DNA from: Muribaculaceae bacterium
GTDB lineage: Bacteria > Bacteroidota > Bacteroidia > Bacteroidales > Muribaculaceae
Assembly: GCA_017557665.1 (NCBI GenBank)
Contig: JAFYYI010000003.1
Coordinates: forward strand, 186,001-250,000
Length of the DNA: 64,000 bases
Reading direction: 5' to 3'
Below, piece by piece: positions 19,509 to 29,229 of the stretch. How positions within the stretch are numbered: the stretch's first letter is position 1; each line of letters begins with the position of its first letter. The translations under genes were made by a program, and so were the position numbers. The notes beneath the pieces were generated by a model, which saw only the letters and a program-made list of their open reading frames with translations, was not told the origin of the DNA and did no database searches.

Positions 19509-20393
19509 ATGTCAACATTAAGAGAACTCAAGACGCGAATAGGTTCGGTCGCCTCGACACAGAAGACGACGAGCGCCATGAAGATGATCAGCTCGTCCAA
19601 GATGCGCAAGGCAACCGGCCAGCTGCAACGCTTGTCGCCCTATCGTCACATGGTGCAGCACGTCATCAGCCACCTGTTGGTCACCGACCAGCAGTTTGAC
19701 TCGCCGCTCATCGCCACGCGCGATGTGCAGCGTGTCGCGCTGGTGGTGTTCGGCAGCGATGACGGCCTGTGCGGCGGCTTCAACGTCAACATCTTCAAGC
19801 AGTTGCTCGTCACCATCAAGCAGGTGAGGCAGGAATACGGCGCCCAGGTGGGCATCACCGTGATTCCCGTGGGCAAGAAGATGGCCAAGGCGGTTCAGAA
19901 GATTGCCGGCAAGGATATCCAGATGGAACGTGTCGCCCTCAACACCCGTAGCGGCAACGAGGAACTGTACACTTTCACCGACCTGATAAAGACCCGTTTC
20001 CTGGAGCACGCCTTCGACCGTGTGGAGATGCTCTACATGCATTTCATATCCACCGGCAAGCAGGTGTTCACGCGCGAGCAGCTGCTGCCCGTGAGCTACC
20101 AGGGCCTCGCCGACAATGTCGACCCCCGCGCCGCCAGCAGCCCCTGCCTGTTTGAGCCCGATGCCAACACCATCTTCAACACCGTGCTGCCCCTGCACAT
20201 CAAGTCGATGCTCCAGGATGTGTTCATCCAGAGCATGGCCAGCGAGCAGAGCGCGCGCGTGATGGCGATGCAGGCCGCGAGCGACAACGCCAAGGAGCTG
20301 CTCGACGAGCTGCAGCTGGAGTACAACAAACTGCGTCAACAGGGCATCACCACCGAGTTGCTCGACATCCTGGGCGGACAGGTGGAACGCTAA
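19509..20393 (+). CDS. atpG: ATP synthase F1 subunit gamma
   Basis: 294-residue central shaft. N-terminal helix LRELKTRIGSVASTQKTTSAMKMISSSKMRKA and C-terminal helix SARVMAMQAASDNAKELLDELQLEYNKLRQQGITTELLDILGG are the coiled-coil landmarks; the middle has SDDGLCGGFNVNIFK. Last gene of the atp block. nuoI begins only 37 bp downstream with no terminator between, so the nuo genes resume directly. Confidence 0.97.
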   Translation: MSTLRELKTRIGSVASTQKTTSAMKMISSSKMRKATGQLQRLSPYRHMVQHVISHLLVTDQQFDSPLIATRDVQRVALVVFGSDDGLCGGFNVNIFKQLLVTIKQVRQEYGAQVGITVIPVGKKMAKAVQKIAGKDIQMERVALNTRSGNEELYTFTDLIKTRFLEHAFDRVEMLYMHFISTGKQVFTREQLLPVSYQGLADNVDPRAASSPCLFEPDANTIFNTVLPLHIKSMLQDVFIQSMASEQSARVMAMQAASDNAKELLDELQLEYNKLRQQGITTELLDILGGQVER

Positions 20394-20430
20394 CGCCAAA
20401 TTGTAAAGAAAACAAGAAAAGATCAAGAAT

Positions 20431-21003
20431 ATGAGCATCAAGGAGTATTTCGTCTCAATCTTTAAAGGCTTTCACAGCCTTCTCAAGGGCATGGCGGTCA
20501 CCGGCAAGGAACTGGTGACCCCCAAGGTGACCGAGCAGTATCCCGAGAACCGCGACACCCTGGAGATACCAGAGCGGTTCAGGGCCACGCTGGAGTTCAT
20601 CTATGATGACAAGGGCTACCACAAGTGTATCGCTTGCGGTAGCTGTGAGCGCAACTGCCCCAACCAGACCATCAGCATCACAAAACGCATGGTAGAACTG
20701 CCCGACGGCAAGAAAAAGCAGAAACTCGACAAGTACATGTACGACTTGGGTAGCTGCACCTTCTGCGGACTGTGTGTGCAGGTGTGTCCCACCAACGCCA
20801 TCCGTTTCAGCAACGATTTTGAACAGGCTGTCTTCACGCGCGAGAAGCTCAACAAGCAGCTCAATTACCTGCCCGAGAAGGACGATGCTCCGGCTCCCGC
20901 TGCTGCCAAGCCCGCTCCAGCCCCCGCCGAGAAGCCTGCCGCAGCTGCCGAGAAGCCTGCCGAGGAGGCACCGAAACAAGAAACTAAAGAAAATAAGGAA
21001 TAA
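20431..21003 (+). CDS. nuoI: NADH-quinone oxidoreductase subunit I with Ala/Pro-rich tail
   Basis: 190 residues; carries two [4Fe-4S] clusters that pass electrons to NuoB. Cluster ligands are Cys66/69/72/76 (CIACGSCERNC) and Cys109/112/115/119 (CTFCGLCVQVC). From about residue 150 to the end the protein is a low-complexity Ala/Pro/Lys/Glu tail (APAAAKPAPAPAEKP and similar), absent from E. coli NuoI. Since nuoE, F and G are not in this operon, NuoI is the exposed electron entry point and the tail could be a docking arm for an unknown donor (inference). Its stop overlaps the nuoJ start by one base. Confidence 0.96.
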   Translation: MSIKEYFVSIFKGFHSLLKGMAVTGKELVTPKVTEQYPENRDTLEIPERFRATLEFIYDDKGYHKCIACGSCERNCPNQTISITKRMVELPDGKKKQKLDKYMYDLGSCTFCGLCVQVCPTNAIRFSNDFEQAVFTREKLNKQLNYLPEKDDAPAPAAAKPAPAPAEKPAAAAEKPAEEAPKQETKENKE

Positions 21004-21518
21004 TGGAATCAGTAGGTAACATCATTTTGTATTTTATCGTTGCCATCGCCATCATCGTCTTCTCGGTGTTGACGGTGACCACGCGCAAGATTTTGCGCTC
21101 AGCAACCTATCTGCTGTTTGTGCTGTTCGCAACAGCCATCATCTACTTCCAGATGGACTATCAGTTCCTGGGAGCAGTGCAGATTGCCGTTTATGCCGGT
21201 GGCATACTGGTGCTGTTCGTGTTTGCCATCATGCTCACGCAGCAGCCGGGCAAGAATGCCGAAGCCCTCGCGTCGCATCGTCGCTGGCTGGGACTCATCG
21301 CGGCCCTCGCCGGTGTCGCGCTCAGCGGTTTCGCCTTGTTCAGCTATGCCGACTTTGCCGGCAGGTCACTGAAGGCGATGGGCGACATCGACATGGCTCA
21401 AATCGGCCACTTCTTGCTGAGTACCGACAAGTTCGGCTATCTGTTGCCTTTTGAGGCCATCAGTGTGTTGTTATTGGCTTGTATCATTGGAGGTGTGGTT
21501 ATTGCCCGTCGCCGCTAA
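21003..21518 (+). CDS. nuoJ: NADH-quinone oxidoreductase subunit J
   Basis: 171 residues, five hydrophobic helices. Family markers: VTTRKILRSATYLLFVLFATAIIYFQMDYQFLGAVQIAVYAGGILVLFVFAIML in the second and third helices, including the pi-bulge helix region thought to gate coupling. Starts on the last base of the nuoI stop. Confidence 0.95.
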   Translation: MESVGNIILYFIVAIAIIVFSVLTVTTRKILRSATYLLFVLFATAIIYFQMDYQFLGAVQIAVYAGGILVLFVFAIMLTQQPGKNAEALASHRRWLGLIAALAGVALSGFALFSYADFAGRSLKAMGDIDMAQIGHFLLSTDKFGYLLPFEAISVLLLACIIGGVVIARRR

Positions 21519-21533
21519 ACAATTGTGAAGATT

Positions 21534-21845
21534 ATGGATTTGACACTGTTTATGTATCTCATTCCCAGCCTCATCATGTTTGGCTGTGGCGTTTACGGTT
21601 TCATCACCCGCAAGAACATGATTGCGATCATGATTTCACTGGAGTTGATGCTCAACTCGGTGGATATCAACTTCGTGGTGTTCAACCGTTACCTGTTCCC
21701 CGGTCAGATGGAAGGCATGTTCTTCTCGCTGTTCGCGATTGCCATCGCGGCAGCCGAGACGGCGCTTGCCCTTGCCATCATCATCAATGTGTTCCGCATT
21801 GCCAAGAACGTGGACATCAACCAAATCACTAAACTGAAATTCTAA
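21534..21845 (+). CDS. nuoK: NADH-quinone oxidoreductase subunit K
   Basis: 103 residues from the ATG at 21534; an in-frame GTG three codons upstream is a less likely start. Three helices with the two conserved buried glutamates in ISLELMLNSVDINFV and AAAETALALAI, needed for proton transfer to the antiporter-like subunits. 15 bp after nuoJ and 5 bp before nuoL. Confidence 0.95.
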   Translation: MDLTLFMYLIPSLIMFGCGVYGFITRKNMIAIMISLELMLNSVDINFVVFNRYLFPGQMEGMFFSLFAIAIAAAETALALAIIINVFRIAKNVDINQITKLKF

Positions 21846-21850
21846 CGATT

Positions 21851-23851
21851 ATGCCATTAAGTTTAGCAATAGTAGTTGTAGCATTACCCCTGTTCATGTT
21901 CCTGTTCCTGGGACTCGTCGGGGTGAAAATGGGTAGAAAAATCACTGGTGTGATTGGCGTGCTGGCGATGCTCGTCGACACCATCCTGGCCTATGGCGTG
22001 GCGCTGACCTATTTCTTCGGCAGCGGCCAGGGCCAGATTGTGGATGGCGTGCGTCAGGCTGTCGTCGTGGCCAATCCCGCCTGGCTGTCGTTTACCGACA
22101 CGCTGGTGGTGCGCATGGGCGTCCTCGTTGACCCCATCGCAGCCATGATGCTTGTGGTCATCACCACGGTATCGTTGATGGTGCACCTGTACAGCTTGGG
22201 TTACATGAGCGACCATGACGGCAACGCTGAGAAAGGTTTCCAGCGTTACTATGCCTTCCTGGCCTTGTTCACGTTCTCTATGCTGGGTCTGGTGGTTGCC
22301 ACCAACATCTTCCAGATTTTCATCTTCTTTGAGATGGTGGGTCTCTCGTCCTACCTGCTCATTGGTTTCTATTACTCGACGCCTGCCGCCAACCATGCAA
22401 ACAAGAAGGCCTTCATCGTCACCCGTCTGGCTGACCTGTTCTTCCTGTTGGGTATTATGATATTGAGCTACTACACGGGCACCTTCGACTTCAACAAGCT
22501 CGTCTTCGGGCCCACGATGTCGGGTAGCTTGGAGACGGCCCAGAGTGCCATCAGCACCGCCGGTGGCGCCACCTTCATGGGCTGCTCGGTAATGGCTTGG
22601 GCGTTGACCTTCATCTTCATCGGCGGTGCCGGTAAGAGTGCGATGTACCCGTTGCACATCTGGCTGCCCGATGCCATGGAGGGTCCCACTCCCGTGTCGG
22701 CGTTGATTCACGCTGCGACCATGGTTGTCGCCGGTGTGTTCCTGGTGGCAAGGTTGTTCCCGCTGTATGTCCTCGTGCAGGGTGCGATGAATATCATCCT
22801 GGTGGTCGGCGCCTTCACGGCGTTCTATGCCGCCGCCATCGCGTGCACCCAGAGCGACATCAAGCGTGCGCTGGCCTTCTCGACCATCTCGCAGATCGCT
22901 TTCATGATGACCTCGCTCGCCGTGAGCTCCAACAACAATGCCCTCATCGAGATTCACGAGGGTCAAGGTCTGGGTTACATGGCGTCGATGTTCCACCTGT
23001 TCACCCACGCTATGTTCAAGGCGTTGCTCTTCCTGTGTGCCGGTGCCATCATCCATGCCGTTCACAGCAATGAGAACAGCAAGATGCACGGCCTGCACAA
23101 GTTCATGCCCATCACCAGCATCTGCTTCCTTATCGGCTGTCTCGCGATTGCCGGTATCCCCCCGTTCGCCGGCTTCTGGAGCAAGGACGAGATTCTGGTC
23201 GCTGCCTACCAGCGCGGCCTGGGTTGGGGCATCTGGATGTCGATGGTGGCCGGTATGACCGCCTTCTATATGTTCCGCATCTATTACCTCATCTTCTTCT
23301 GGAAGAAACACGAGGTTCACGATGAGCATCATGCTCCCAAGGATCAGCCCTGGACGATGACGCTGCCGCTCATCATCCTGGCTGCCATCTCGGTTGTGGC
23401 CGGTTTCGTGCCCTTCCACGACCTGGTAACCTGGGACGGACATCATCTGCACACCGCCCTCGACATGAAGGTGGCCTGCACGAGTGTCATCATCGCCCTG
23501 GTGGGCATCGGTCTGGCCACGGTGATGTACCGCAAGGAGAACCCGCTGCCCGAGCGCATGGCCAACGCGATGCGCGGCTTGTGGACGGCTTCCTACAAGC
23601 GCTTCTACATGGACGAGTTCTACCAGTTTATCACCCACAAGGTGATCTTCCAGGGCCTTTGCGTGCCCATCGCCTGGTTTGACCGTCACATCATCGACGG
23701 CTTCTTCAACCTGCTGGCCGACACGACCAACACCGTGTCCTACGGCATCCGCCGCTTGCAGTCGGGCAGCATCCAGGCCTATGTGTTTGTTTATCTGTTG
23801 GGTGCGCTGCTCATCGCGGCCATCACCGCAATATGTGTGTTCTTCATCTAA
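21851..23851 (+). CDS. nuoL: NADH-quinone oxidoreductase subunit L
   Basis: 666-residue antiporter-like proton-pumping subunit. Core motif: FFEMVGLSSYLLIGFYY (the conserved helix-5 Glu), GGAGKSAMYPLHIWLPDAMEGPTPVSALIHAATMVVAGVFL, and SDIKRALAFSTISQIAFMM. The lateral helix HL and final anchor lie after about residue 530 (SYKRFYMDEFYQFITHKV). Length is ordinary. Next gene nuoM is 33 bp downstream. Confidence 0.97.
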   Translation: MPLSLAIVVVALPLFMFLFLGLVGVKMGRKITGVIGVLAMLVDTILAYGVALTYFFGSGQGQIVDGVRQAVVVANPAWLSFTDTLVVRMGVLVDPIAAMMLVVITTVSLMVHLYSLGYMSDHDGNAEKGFQRYYAFLALFTFSMLGLVVATNIFQIFIFFEMVGLSSYLLIGFYYSTPAANHANKKAFIVTRLADLFFLLGIMILSYYTGTFDFNKLVFGPTMSGSLETAQSAISTAGGATFMGCSVMAWALTFIFIGGAGKSAMYPLHIWLPDAMEGPTPVSALIHAATMVVAGVFLVARLFPLYVLVQGAMNIILVVGAFTAFYAAAIACTQSDIKRALAFSTISQIAFMMTSLAVSSNNNALIEIHEGQGLGYMASMFHLFTHAMFKALLFLCAGAIIHAVHSNENSKMHGLHKFMPITSICFLIGCLAIAGIPPFAGFWSKDEILVAAYQRGLGWGIWMSMVAGMTAFYMFRIYYLIFFWKKHEVHDEHHAPKDQPWTMTLPLIILAAISVVAGFVPFHDLVTWDGHHLHTALDMKVACTSVIIALVGIGLATVMYRKENPLPERMANAMRGLWTASYKRFYMDEFYQFITHKVIFQGLCVPIAWFDRHIIDGFFNLLADTTNTVSYGIRRLQSGSIQAYVFVYLLGALLIAAITAICVFFI

Positions 23852-23884
23852 TCAACGGTCTAGACAAAATAGAAAGGATATCAA

Positions 23885-25414
23885 ATGGAAATTTTCAATA
23901 ATATACTGATTTACTTTGTGATCGTGCCTCTGTTGACTCTTGGAGGCTTGGCCGTGTGCCGCAACCAGGGCATCAAGGCTATCAGGACCGTTGCCGTTAT
24001 CGGAGCCAGTGTGCTCATGGTGCTTGCCATTTGGCTGGTGAGCATCTTCCTGCAGGCCCGTGGCGCCGGTGACACCAGCGAGATGATTCTGCGCAGCGAT
24101 GTGATGTGGTATGCCCCCTTCAACGTTCATCTGGCTTTGGGTGTTGACGGTGTGAGCGTAGTGATGATATTGCTCTCGGCGTTCATCGTCTTTGCCGGCG
24201 TGTTCGCCTCGTGGAAGATGAACCCGCTGCCCAAGCAGTTCTTCATGTGGTTCTTCCTGTTGTCCACGGGTGTGTTCGGCTTCTTTATCTCGATCGACCT
24301 GTTCACGATGTTCATGTTCTATGAGGTCGCTCTGATTCCCATGTACCTGTTGATTGGCGTGTGGGGCAGCGGCAACAAGAACTACAGCGCCATGAAGCTG
24401 ACGCTGATGCTGATGGGTGGCTCGGCCTTCCTGATGCTCGGCCTGATCGGCATCTATTTCCACTCGGCGCCCGCAGGACAGCCCCTGACGATGAACATCC
24501 TGGACATCGCCCATAACGACGCGATTCCCCACAGCTGGCAATACCTGCTCTTCCCGCTGACGTTTGTCGGCTTCGGCGTGCTGGGTGCCATGTTCCCGTT
24601 CCACACTTGGTCTCCCGACGGTCATGCTTCGGCGCCCACCGCGGTGTCGATGCTCCATGCCGGTGTGCTGATGAAGCTTGGTGGTTACGGCTGCTTCCGC
24701 ATCGCCATCTACCTGATGCCGTTCGCCGCCAATGAGCTGGCTTGGATTTTCCTGCTGCTCACTGGTGCCAGCATCGTCTACGGTGCGTTGAGCGCTTGTG
24801 TGCAGACCGACCTCAAGTACATCAACGCCTATTCGTCGGTGAGCCACTGCGGTATGGTATTGTTCGCCATCCTGATGTTCAACACCACGGCGATGACCGG
24901 TGCCGTGCTGCAGATGCTCTCTCACGGTCTGATGACGGCCCTGTTCTTTGCCCTCATCGGTATGATCTACGGCCGCACCCACACGCGTGACATCCGCGAC
25001 ATGGGCGGTATGATGCACATCATGCCTTACCTGGGTGTGGGTTACGTGATTGCCGGTCTGGCATCGCTGGGTCTGCCGGGTCTGAGCGGTTTCGCAGCCG
25101 AGATGACCATCTTCTTCGGCTCGTTCCAGCACACCGACACCTTCCATCGCGTGCTCACCATCCTGGCAACCACCTCGATTGTCGTGACGGCGGTTTACAT
25201 CCTGCGCGTTGTCGCCAAGCTGCTGTTTGGCGAGGTACAGGATGAGCACCACCGCACGTTGACCGACGCCTCTTGGGAGGAGCGCCTCTCGACCGCGACG
25301 CTGATTCTCGCCGTGGCGGCCATCGGTTGCTTCCCCAACTTCTTTATCAACATCATCAGCAGCAGCTTTGACCCCGTTGTCAAGGCGTTGCAGACAGCCC
25401 TGCCCGTGTTGTGA
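23885..25414 (+). CDS. nuoM: NADH-quinone oxidoreductase subunit M
   Basis: 509-residue antiporter-like subunit. Visible: LGVDGVSVVMILLSAF, DLFTMFMFYEVALIPMYLLIGVWGSGNKNYSAMKL, GAMFPFHTWSPDGHASAPTAVSMLHAGVLMKLGGYGC and the DLKYINAYSSVSHCGMVLF helix. The Glu of FYEVALIP and the Lys of LMKLGG are proton-path residues in the family. Ordinary length; 40 bp before nuoN. Confidence 0.97.
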   Translation: MEIFNNILIYFVIVPLLTLGGLAVCRNQGIKAIRTVAVIGASVLMVLAIWLVSIFLQARGAGDTSEMILRSDVMWYAPFNVHLALGVDGVSVVMILLSAFIVFAGVFASWKMNPLPKQFFMWFFLLSTGVFGFFISIDLFTMFMFYEVALIPMYLLIGVWGSGNKNYSAMKLTLMLMGGSAFLMLGLIGIYFHSAPAGQPLTMNILDIAHNDAIPHSWQYLLFPLTFVGFGVLGAMFPFHTWSPDGHASAPTAVSMLHAGVLMKLGGYGCFRIAIYLMPFAANELAWIFLLLTGASIVYGALSACVQTDLKYINAYSSVSHCGMVLFAILMFNTTAMTGAVLQMLSHGLMTALFFALIGMIYGRTHTRDIRDMGGMMHIMPYLGVGYVIAGLASLGLPGLSGFAAEMTIFFGSFQHTDTFHRVLTILATTSIVVTAVYILRVVAKLLFGEVQDEHHRTLTDASWEERLSTATLILAVAAIGCFPNFFINIISSSFDPVVKALQTALPVL

Positions 25415-25454
25415 TGAAAGTGTTTAACCTGATAAAAATTGCATAATACAAGAT

Positions 25455-26921
25455 ATGGATTATTCACAGTTCTTATTGATGCCGCAGGAGATTGGCCTGT
25501 TGTTGGTTTTCCTGCTAGTTTTCATCTACGACACTTTCATGCCTGAGCGCTCACAGCGTTATCTGCCTGTGTTCACCATCATCATGATGGCGCTCTACAC
25601 GATATACTGCTTCTGCATGCCGACAGCCTCGGGTGAGGCCTTCGGCGGCATGTTCGAGTCCAACGCTCCCACCTGGGTGATGAAGAACATCCTCAACGTG
25701 GGTGTCGTGCTGGTGCTCTTGCAAGCCGTGAAGTGGACCAACAACGACTTCGTGAGCATTCGCCGCGGCGAGTTCTACGAGTTGACGCTGTTGACCCTGC
25801 TGGGCATGTTCCTGATGATTTCGGCGCGCCACTTCCTGCTGTTTGTCATCGGTCTCGAGACCGCGTCGCTGCCCATCGCAGCCCTGGCAGCCTTCGAGAA
25901 GCGCTACTACGAGTCCCATGAGGCCGCTGCCAAGTACATCTTCACCGCCATCTTCTCGTCGGCGATTTTCCTGTTGGGAATCTCCTTCGTCTATGGCATC
26001 AGCGGCACGCTCTATTTCAAGAATCTTGCCACCCTGCTCATCGGCAACCACTCGGTGCTGCTGATTGCCGCGCTGGCCTTTGTCATCGCCGGTGTGGGCT
26101 TCAAGCTCTCGCTCGTGCCCTTCCACCAGTGGACCGCCGACGTTTACCAGGGTGCTCCCACCGCTGTGACCAGCTACCTGTCGGTCATCAGCAAGGGTGC
26201 CGCAGCGTTCTCGTTCCTGGTGATTCTGGTGCAGGTCTTCGGCGCTGCCTACAGTCAGGTGTGGGAATGGATGCTCTATGCCATCATCGTGCTCACCATC
26301 ACCATCGGTAACCTGTTCGCCATCCGTCAGCGCAACCTGAAGCGCTTCCTGGCGTTCTCGTCGATTTCCCAGGCCGGTTACATCATGCTCGGTGTCATCG
26401 CCGTCAACGTGATGGGTATGTCCTCGATGATCTACTACGTGCTGGTTTACATCTTCAGCAACCTCGCCGCCTTCGGTGTGATTGCCGCCATCGAGCGTCA
26501 GACGGGCCGCGTCACCATGGACGACTACAACGGCCTGTTCAAGACCAATCCCTGGCTCGCCTTCACGATGATGCTGGCGATGTTCTCGCTGGGTGGTATT
26601 CCCCCGTTTGCAGGCTTCTTCAGCAAGTTCTTCATCTTTGTCGGCGCATGCCAGCAGGGATCGGTAGCCATCTACATCCTGGTGCTCATCGCGTTGGTCA
26701 ACACGATCATCTCGCTGTACTACTACCTGCTCGTGGTCAAGGCCATGTTCCTGCGTCAGGACGACTGCGTGATTCCCGCCATCAAGAGCCACTGGTCCGA
26801 GCGTCTGGGACTCATCCTGTGTGTGCTGGGCATCATCTTCATCGGCCTGATCAGCTGCATCTACGCCTACATCAACGGCGCAGTCGATGCCATCAGCTCG
26901 ATGTTCGCCGTTATCCAGTAA
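25455..26921 (+). CDS. nuoN: NADH-quinone oxidoreductase subunit N
   Basis: 488-residue antiporter-like subunit and last gene of the unit. Landmarks: FVIGLETASLPIAALAAFEKR, GVGFKLSLVPFHQWTADVYQGAPTAVTSYLSVISKGAAAFSF, and RNLKRFLAFSSISQAGYIMLGV. It is followed by a 9-bp repeat array and a strong terminator, supporting the end of the transcript. Confidence 0.97.
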   Translation: MDYSQFLLMPQEIGLLLVFLLVFIYDTFMPERSQRYLPVFTIIMMALYTIYCFCMPTASGEAFGGMFESNAPTWVMKNILNVGVVLVLLQAVKWTNNDFVSIRRGEFYELTLLTLLGMFLMISARHFLLFVIGLETASLPIAALAAFEKRYYESHEAAAKYIFTAIFSSAIFLLGISFVYGISGTLYFKNLATLLIGNHSVLLIAALAFVIAGVGFKLSLVPFHQWTADVYQGAPTAVTSYLSVISKGAAAFSFLVILVQVFGAAYSQVWEWMLYAIIVLTITIGNLFAIRQRNLKRFLAFSSISQAGYIMLGVIAVNVMGMSSMIYYVLVYIFSNLAAFGVIAAIERQTGRVTMDDYNGLFKTNPWLAFTMMLAMFSLGGIPPFAGFFSKFFIFVGACQQGSVAIYILVLIALVNTIISLYYYLLVVKAMFLRQDDCVIPAIKSHWSERLGLILCVLGIIFIGLISCIYAYINGAVDAISSMFAVIQ

Positions 26922-26927
26922 CCGCAC

Positions 26928-26981
26928 CCTGGATTCTCTAGATACTCTAGACTATCTGGGTTATCTAGACAATCTAGAATA
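26928..26981 (+). repeat. Nonamer array, 6 units of TCTRGATNN
   Basis: CCTGGATTC, TCTAGATAC, TCTAGACTA, TCTGGGTTA, TCTAGACAA, TCTAGAATA in strict 9-bp register, starting 7 bp after the nuoN stop. Same unit family as 1140-1175 and 43931-43957. Confidence 0.85.
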
Positions 26982-27046
26982 ATCAACAGCTACTTCTGAT
27001 ATCTATTAACATAACCACGCAGAAGAAAAGATTTGTTTCATGTTAG

Positions 27047-27080
27047 GAGGCTCCGTGGTATTCCACAGGGCCTCTTTTTT
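27047..27080 (+). terminator. Terminator of the nuo-atp unit
   Basis: Stem GAGGCTCCGTGG / CCACAGGGCCTC with one mismatch and a 4-nt loop, followed by six T residues: a textbook intrinsic terminator. Confidence 0.88.
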
Positions 27081-27092
27081 ATGGCCTGTTTG

Positions 27093-27123
27093 TTGGAAAT
27101 AACATGAATAATTACTATATTTG
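27093..27123 (+). promoter_or_regulatory. Promoter of LRR gene 1
   Basis: TTG 27093-27095, 20 bp, TATATTTG 27116-27123. All four LRR genes have the same -7 sequence and the same 20-bp spacing. Confidence 0.78.
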
Positions 27124-27173
27124 CGGCAAACTAGTGATAATGAATTCATTTTACATACAAAAACTTTACGATT

Positions 27174-29108
27174 ATGAAAAAGCTACTTCTCATTTTCCTG
27201 ACCGTGCTGACGGCATCGCTTGCCGCGCTTGCCGACACGCCAATCAACGAAAGCACCTTCCCTGACGCGAAATTCCGAGCCTACCTGCTCGAGCAGTATC
27301 CCAGCGGCGTCATCACCACTGCCCAGTTTGAGGCTCGCACCAAGATAGATGTGAGTAACAGGGGCATCTATGACATGAAAGGTGTCGATAGGTTCAGAAA
27401 CTTGACCTATCTGGAATGTGGGGGTAACTACATCTCGTCGATTGATGTGAGATGGCTGCCCAAACTGTACTTTCTCGGCCTGACGAATAACTGGCTGACT
27501 TCAATCGATGTGTCCCAAAACGATAAACTGCGGCAACTGTATCTGTCTAAGAACAGATTGACCACAGTCTCGATTACCAACATGACCGAACTCCAAGTGC
27601 TCTGGTTGGATAATAACTCGTATTTGACGAGCGTGGACTGCTCGAACAACAATTTGGATAATTTTTTAGTGACTCAATGCACTGCTCTGAAAACACTCAA
27701 GTGTCAAGGCAACAGTAACCTTCTTAAGATTTATGGCTTGGAAAGCTGCACGGCGTTAACCACTCTGGATTGCGAGAATTCCGGCATTAATGACCTTGGA
27801 AATGTGGAGAACCTGGAAAACCTTCAAACCCTGCTTGCTTCCAACATCAAATGTGGAGGGATCAGCTTAAACGGCATGAGCAAACTGACCAAAGTGAAGG
27901 TGTCGAACTGTAGCACATTGCATTTCTTCTCGTGCCATGAAAATCCTGCGTTGACCTCGCTGGATGTTACTGGCTGTACCGCTATGGTGGATCTGGCATG
28001 CTGGAATGACACTAAGCTGGGCACTATCACTGGCTTGAACACGTTAGAGAACTTGAAAAACCTGAATTGCAGCAACTGCAATTTCACGAGCCTTGACGAA
28101 CTCCAAGATCTGTCCAAATTGGAGACAGTGTTATGTGCAAGAAACAAACTGACATCGCTATCGATTAAAAACAAATATAATCTCGTCCGCTTGGACTGTG
28201 ATCACAGCCCGACGTTGAAAAAAATCGTGTGTAGCACCAATAGGAATCTGAACTGGATCGACATCACGGGAAACACCGGATTGACAGAACTGGTTTGCCC
28301 CAATAATTCCGCAATGTACATCAATGGCTTGGGAGATTGTACCGCCTTAACCAAGCTGGATTGTAGGGACTGCAATATCAATAACTATGGCCTGAGCGGG
28401 CTGGAGAACTTAACCAAGCTAGAGATGTTCATTGCCTCCAACAACAATCTCCAAGGTGAGTTTGAATTATGCAACAAGAGCAAGTTGACCTTTGTGCGTT
28501 TGTCGGGCAATGAGGGCTTGACAAAAATCAACTGCAGTAACAATCCGCTCCTGACCGATCTTTATGTCGAGGACTGCACATCCCTGACAGAGTTGAACGC
28601 CTATAACAACAAACTGACCGCATTGGACATGTATGGTTGCTATAACCTGGAGTCATTATATTGCTACAACAACCAGTTGACGGAACTGAAACTGTACCAG
28701 AATAGGAATCCTAAGTTGAGCAAACTGTATTGCTACAAGAACAAGATCAGTGGAGATAAAATGGATGCGCTGATCACCGGTCTTCCCACGCGTCAAGCCT
28801 CAAGTCCCGGTGAATTCCGTGTCATTTACAACAGCGGCGAGCACAACGTTATCACCGATAGGCAGGTAACTAACGCCAAGGGGAAGAACTGGATTCCCAA
28901 GCGCTACACTGGCTCGGTTTGGGCGGCAATCGGTTCCGGACTGGTGGGTGACGTCAACGGTGACGGCGAGGTGAACATTGCCGATGTCAATGTCTTGATC
29001 GACATGGTGTTGAAGAACAGGTCGTCGGCTGCTGCCGATATCAATGGTGACGGCGAGGTGAACATTGCCGATGTCAACGTCCTCATCGACATGATCCTGA
29101 GTATGTAA
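27174..29108 (+). CDS. Secreted leucine-rich-repeat protein with C-terminal dockerin (LRR1)
   Basis: 644 residues. Signal peptide to about residue 20, then a conserved N-terminal module (INESTFPDAKFRAYLLEQYPSGVITTAQFEARTKIDV) shared by all four paralogs and resembling a degenerate EF-hand. Residues about 60-560 are tandem repeats of about 20-22 residues of the form LTxLDVSxCxxLxxLxCxxN, often with a Cys in two fixed positions. After a short linker, residues about 592-644 are a type I dockerin-like pair (GDVNGDGEVNIADVNVLIDM and ADINGDGEVNIADVNVLIDM). Probably displayed or released to bind host or dietary ligands and assembled through cohesin-dockerin contacts. No catalytic domain and no type IX C-terminal domain is seen. 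Confidence 0.9.
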   Translation: MKKLLLIFLTVLTASLAALADTPINESTFPDAKFRAYLLEQYPSGVITTAQFEARTKIDVSNRGIYDMKGVDRFRNLTYLECGGNYISSIDVRWLPKLYFLGLTNNWLTSIDVSQNDKLRQLYLSKNRLTTVSITNMTELQVLWLDNNSYLTSVDCSNNNLDNFLVTQCTALKTLKCQGNSNLLKIYGLESCTALTTLDCENSGINDLGNVENLENLQTLLASNIKCGGISLNGMSKLTKVKVSNCSTLHFFSCHENPALTSLDVTGCTAMVDLACWNDTKLGTITGLNTLENLKNLNCSNCNFTSLDELQDLSKLETVLCARNKLTSLSIKNKYNLVRLDCDHSPTLKKIVCSTNRNLNWIDITGNTGLTELVCPNNSAMYINGLGDCTALTKLDCRDCNINNYGLSGLENLTKLEMFIASNNNLQGEFELCNKSKLTFVRLSGNEGLTKINCSNNPLLTDLYVEDCTSLTELNAYNNKLTALDMYGCYNLESLYCYNNQLTELKLYQNRNPKLSKLYCYKNKISGDKMDALITGLPTRQASSPGEFRVIYNSGEHNVITDRQVTNAKGKNWIPKRYTGSVWAAIGSGLVGDVNGDGEVNIADVNVLIDMVLKNRSSAAADINGDGEVNIADVNVLIDMILSM

Positions 29109-29162
29109 ATGAAATCGCCCAAGACGGCCTGGGGGCCGCCATACATGACTCTGATATTTTAG

Positions 29163-29195
29163 CATTGGCGCTGGCACAACATGCCGGCGCCAATG
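29163..29195 (+). terminator. Stem-loop after LRR1, shared with LRR2
   Basis: CATTGGCGCTGGCA pairs with TGCCGGCGCCAATG (one wobble) around a 5-nt loop. The same stem and about 50 bp before it recur after LRR2 at 32651-32683. T content downstream is low. Confidence 0.65.
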
Positions 29196-29229
29196 ATTTA
29201 TGGACTTTTGGAAAATGCGCGGAGACGAT

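Noticed and set aside
21884..23689. 601-codon open frame on the minus strand opposite nuoL
   Set aside because: Mirror of a GC-biased real gene; the product is His/Gln/Asp-rich with no fold and nuoL is unmistakable.
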